NCBI GenBank assembly: GCA_013205455.1
Contig: JABMMO010000055.1
Span: 1 to 14,544, forward strand
Source of the DNA: Actinomycetota bacterium
GTDB taxonomy: Bacteria; Actinomycetota; Actinomycetes; Nanopelagicales; Nanopelagicaceae
DNA length: 14,544 nucleotides
Direction of reading: 5' to 3'
Positions 13,250-14,544 of the stretch are shown here, piece by piece. The translations under genes were made by a program, and so were the position numbers. Position 1 is the stretch's first letter. Each line of letters opens with the position of its first letter. The notes under the pieces are model-generated. The model saw only the letters and a list, made by a program, of their open reading frames with translations, was not told the origin of the DNA and made no database searches.

Positions 13250-14104
13250 CTATTTTTCAGTTAACACAATCAAATACATTGAGATTAATACCAAAATTCC
13301 ACCAATAATAATTTTAGGCGTAAGAATTTCGCCACCTAACCAAACTGCAAAGAGTGCTGCGAATACCGACTCGTTTGTTATTAGCACGGCAACCGTGGTT
13401 GGGGACATTACTGATTGCGCCCAAGTTTGGATTATGAATGCAAAGGCAGTCGCAAATACCGCACAGAAAATTACAACTCCCCAAACACCTTTGTCCGGCG
13501 GGGATACATACCCGCCCGGAATAGATGCAACCCCAGTTATAGCGGAGCAAGTGGCTAGTTGGGTGATAGTCATCGCATAGGTATCTCTACCAGCGCTCCA
13601 TTCACCCAAAGCGATAATGTGCGCGGAGAAAAAAATTACGCAAATCAAAACTAAGAATGCGCCAAAATTTATTGAAAACCCTTGGAACGATAAAAAAGTT
13701 AACCCAATCGTGGCTATTGCAACTGCTATCCAAGCTTTACCCGTAACTTTTCGATGCAAAATTGCTGCCGCTATTAATGGTGTTAATACAACATAAAGCC
13801 CAGTAACAAATCCGGTGATAGCTGCTGTGGTATTACTAAGTCCGTAAGTTTGAAAAATGAAACCTAAACCTAAAAAACTACCAGCACCAACTCCGCGGAG
13901 TGCTAGATCTCGGTTGATTAACGTGAGCGCTTTTGGCCGCAATAAAATCAGAATTAAAGTAGCTAACGAAAATCTAGTGAAGAGGAAATCATTTATCGGC
14001 TGTCGACTGATGGAATCCTTCATCAACACAAATGTCGCTCCCCACATTGCGGCGACTGCGATGAGCGCAAGCGGTGCGAGTTTAATCTTTAACGAGTGTT
14101 TCAT
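13250..14104 (-). CDS. Second EamA/DMT-superfamily permease
   Basis: A 284-residue membrane protein with about ten hydrophobic helices in two EamA repeats. Landmarks are MWGATFVLMKDSI (20-32) in the first helix, FIFQTYGLSNTTAAITGFV (82-100) and VVLTPLIAAAIL (105-116) in the first repeat, and NESVFAALFAVWLGGEIL (244-261) in the second. It has only general similarity by eye to the permease at 8217-9092, so the two do not look like a recent duplication. The substrate is unknown. The ATG overlaps the nfo stop as ATGA, so translation is likely coupled to the repair gene, and ltaE follows 20 bp later. This cotranscription with nfo may be simple packing and need not mean a shared function. Confidence 0.88.
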   Translation of the reverse strand: MKHSLKIKLAPLALIAVAAMWGATFVLMKDSISRQPINDFLFTRFSLATLILILLRPKALTLINRDLALRGVGAGSFLGLGFIFQTYGLSNTTAAITGFVTGLYVVLTPLIAAAILHRKVTGKAWIAVAIATIGLTFLSFQGFSINFGAFLVLICVIFFSAHIIALGEWSAGRDTYAMTITQLATCSAITGVASIPGGYVSPPDKGVWGVVIFCAVFATAFAFIIQTWAQSVMSPTTVAVLITNESVFAALFAVWLGGEILTPKIIIGGILVLISMYLIVLTEK

Positions 14105-14544
14105 TTCTTAATTGCACTTCTAAACTTCTTTAAGAGCGCAACTTCTTTGCTGTGCTCTGGTTCTTCGCCCGGAGTTTCTAGAATCAGAGGTGCGTTTTTA
14201 ACGGCGGGGTGAGCCAGCAATTCTTTAAAGGGATCTAACCCAATTTCACCATCACCTAAATTTTGATGGCGGTCTTTAAGTGCGCCTAGTACATCCATTG
14301 AGTCGTTTGCGTGAATTAATTGAATTCGCTCAATACCCGCGATTTGTACTAATAAATCTAGAGTTTCGGTCATACCGCCTTTCTTTTTAATATCGTGACC
14401 AGCCGCAAAGACGTGACAAGTATCAAGACAGATTCCGACCTTTGGATGGTACTCAAATGCTTTTAAGTAATTTTCCAAGTCATCCAATTTTTTAACAAGA
14501 GATTGCCCTTGACCGGCAGTTGGTTCCAGAAGCAACATTGGAGA
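14101..14544 (-). CDS. nfo: Endonuclease IV (AP endonuclease), N-terminus cut off by window edge
   Basis: The C-terminal 147 residues of an Nfo-type TIM-barrel enzyme, which cuts DNA 5' to abasic sites using three zinc ions. The frame continues through the ATG at 14538 to the window end, so that codon is internal and the true start lies outside. Zinc-ligand motifs are present in order: LLLEPTAGQGQSL (Glu), VGICLDTCHVFAAGHD (Asp and His), LIHANDSMDVLGALKDRHQN (His, then the Asp and His of DRH), GDGEIGLDPF, and PLILETPGEE (Glu). The Pro in EPTAG replaces the Asn of the E. coli protein, a change also found in related proteins. It is the first visible gene of the minus-strand operon and overlaps the permease start by 3 bp. 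Confidence 0.93.
   Translation of the reverse strand, partial: SPMLLLEPTAGQGQSLVKKLDDLENYLKAFEYHPKVGICLDTCHVFAAGHDIKKKGGMTETLDLLVQIAGIERIQLIHANDSMDVLGALKDRHQNLGDGEIGLDPFKELLAHPAVKNAPLILETPGEEPEHSKEVALLKKFRSAIKK

Noticed and set aside
8217..14104. Possibility that the two EamA permeases are a recent duplication
   Set aside because: They share only the general EamA layout. The key segments differ in sequence, and the neighbouring genes are unrelated.

Overview
The window looks like a stretch of a small, AT-rich actinobacterial chromosome. Several families point to Actinobacteria: a DUF3071/SepH cell-division protein (cut by the left edge), a class II (plant-type) DAHP synthase, a group III phosphofructokinase whose nearest relatives are actinobacterial, and the gene run rplS-lepB-rnhB-yraN-comM-dprA. 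Low GC content, very short gaps and many overlapping genes suggest a streamlined lineage such as the freshwater acI group (Nanopelagicales). That placement is inference from composition and gene content only. I see no rRNA, tRNA, insertion sequence, phage gene or CRISPR array, and no gene-free stretch longer than about 140 bases.

Layout. Positions 1-1796 (minus strand) hold an MFS transporter followed by the start of sepH. A 31-bp divergent intergenic region separates them from suhB (plus strand, 1828-2607), which ends in a strong hairpin. Next come two plus-strand blocks. Positions 2703-4463 encode ribosomal protein L19, signal peptidase I and RNase HII. Positions 4524-8227 encode YraN, ComM, DprA and Era, with 4-14 bp overlaps that imply translational coupling. 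A DMT permease (8217-9092, minus) runs tail-to-tail into era. From 9231 the plus strand carries a phosphofructokinase, predicted from its active site to use pyrophosphate, overlapped by class II DAHP synthase. An O6-alkylguanine-DNA methyltransferase follows (11694-12188). The right end (12162-14544, minus) is an apparent operon: endonuclease IV (cut by the edge), a second DMT permease and a low-specificity threonine aldolase.

Function. Most of this is core housekeeping: division (SepH), translation and ribosome assembly (L19, Era), secretion (LepB), R-loop and ribonucleotide repair (RnhB), handling of incoming DNA (ComM, DprA, perhaps YraN), base-damage repair (Ogt, Nfo) and central carbon flow into aromatic amino acids (PFK, DAHPS). 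I found no clearly new multi-gene system. The observations most worth checking are the PPi-type active site of the PFK, TANNNT boxes placed exactly for leaderless transcription at several operon heads, a promoter-like motif shared by the MFS gene and the pfkA leader, a mini-ORF in that leader, and the rearranged neighbourhood of rplS and era.
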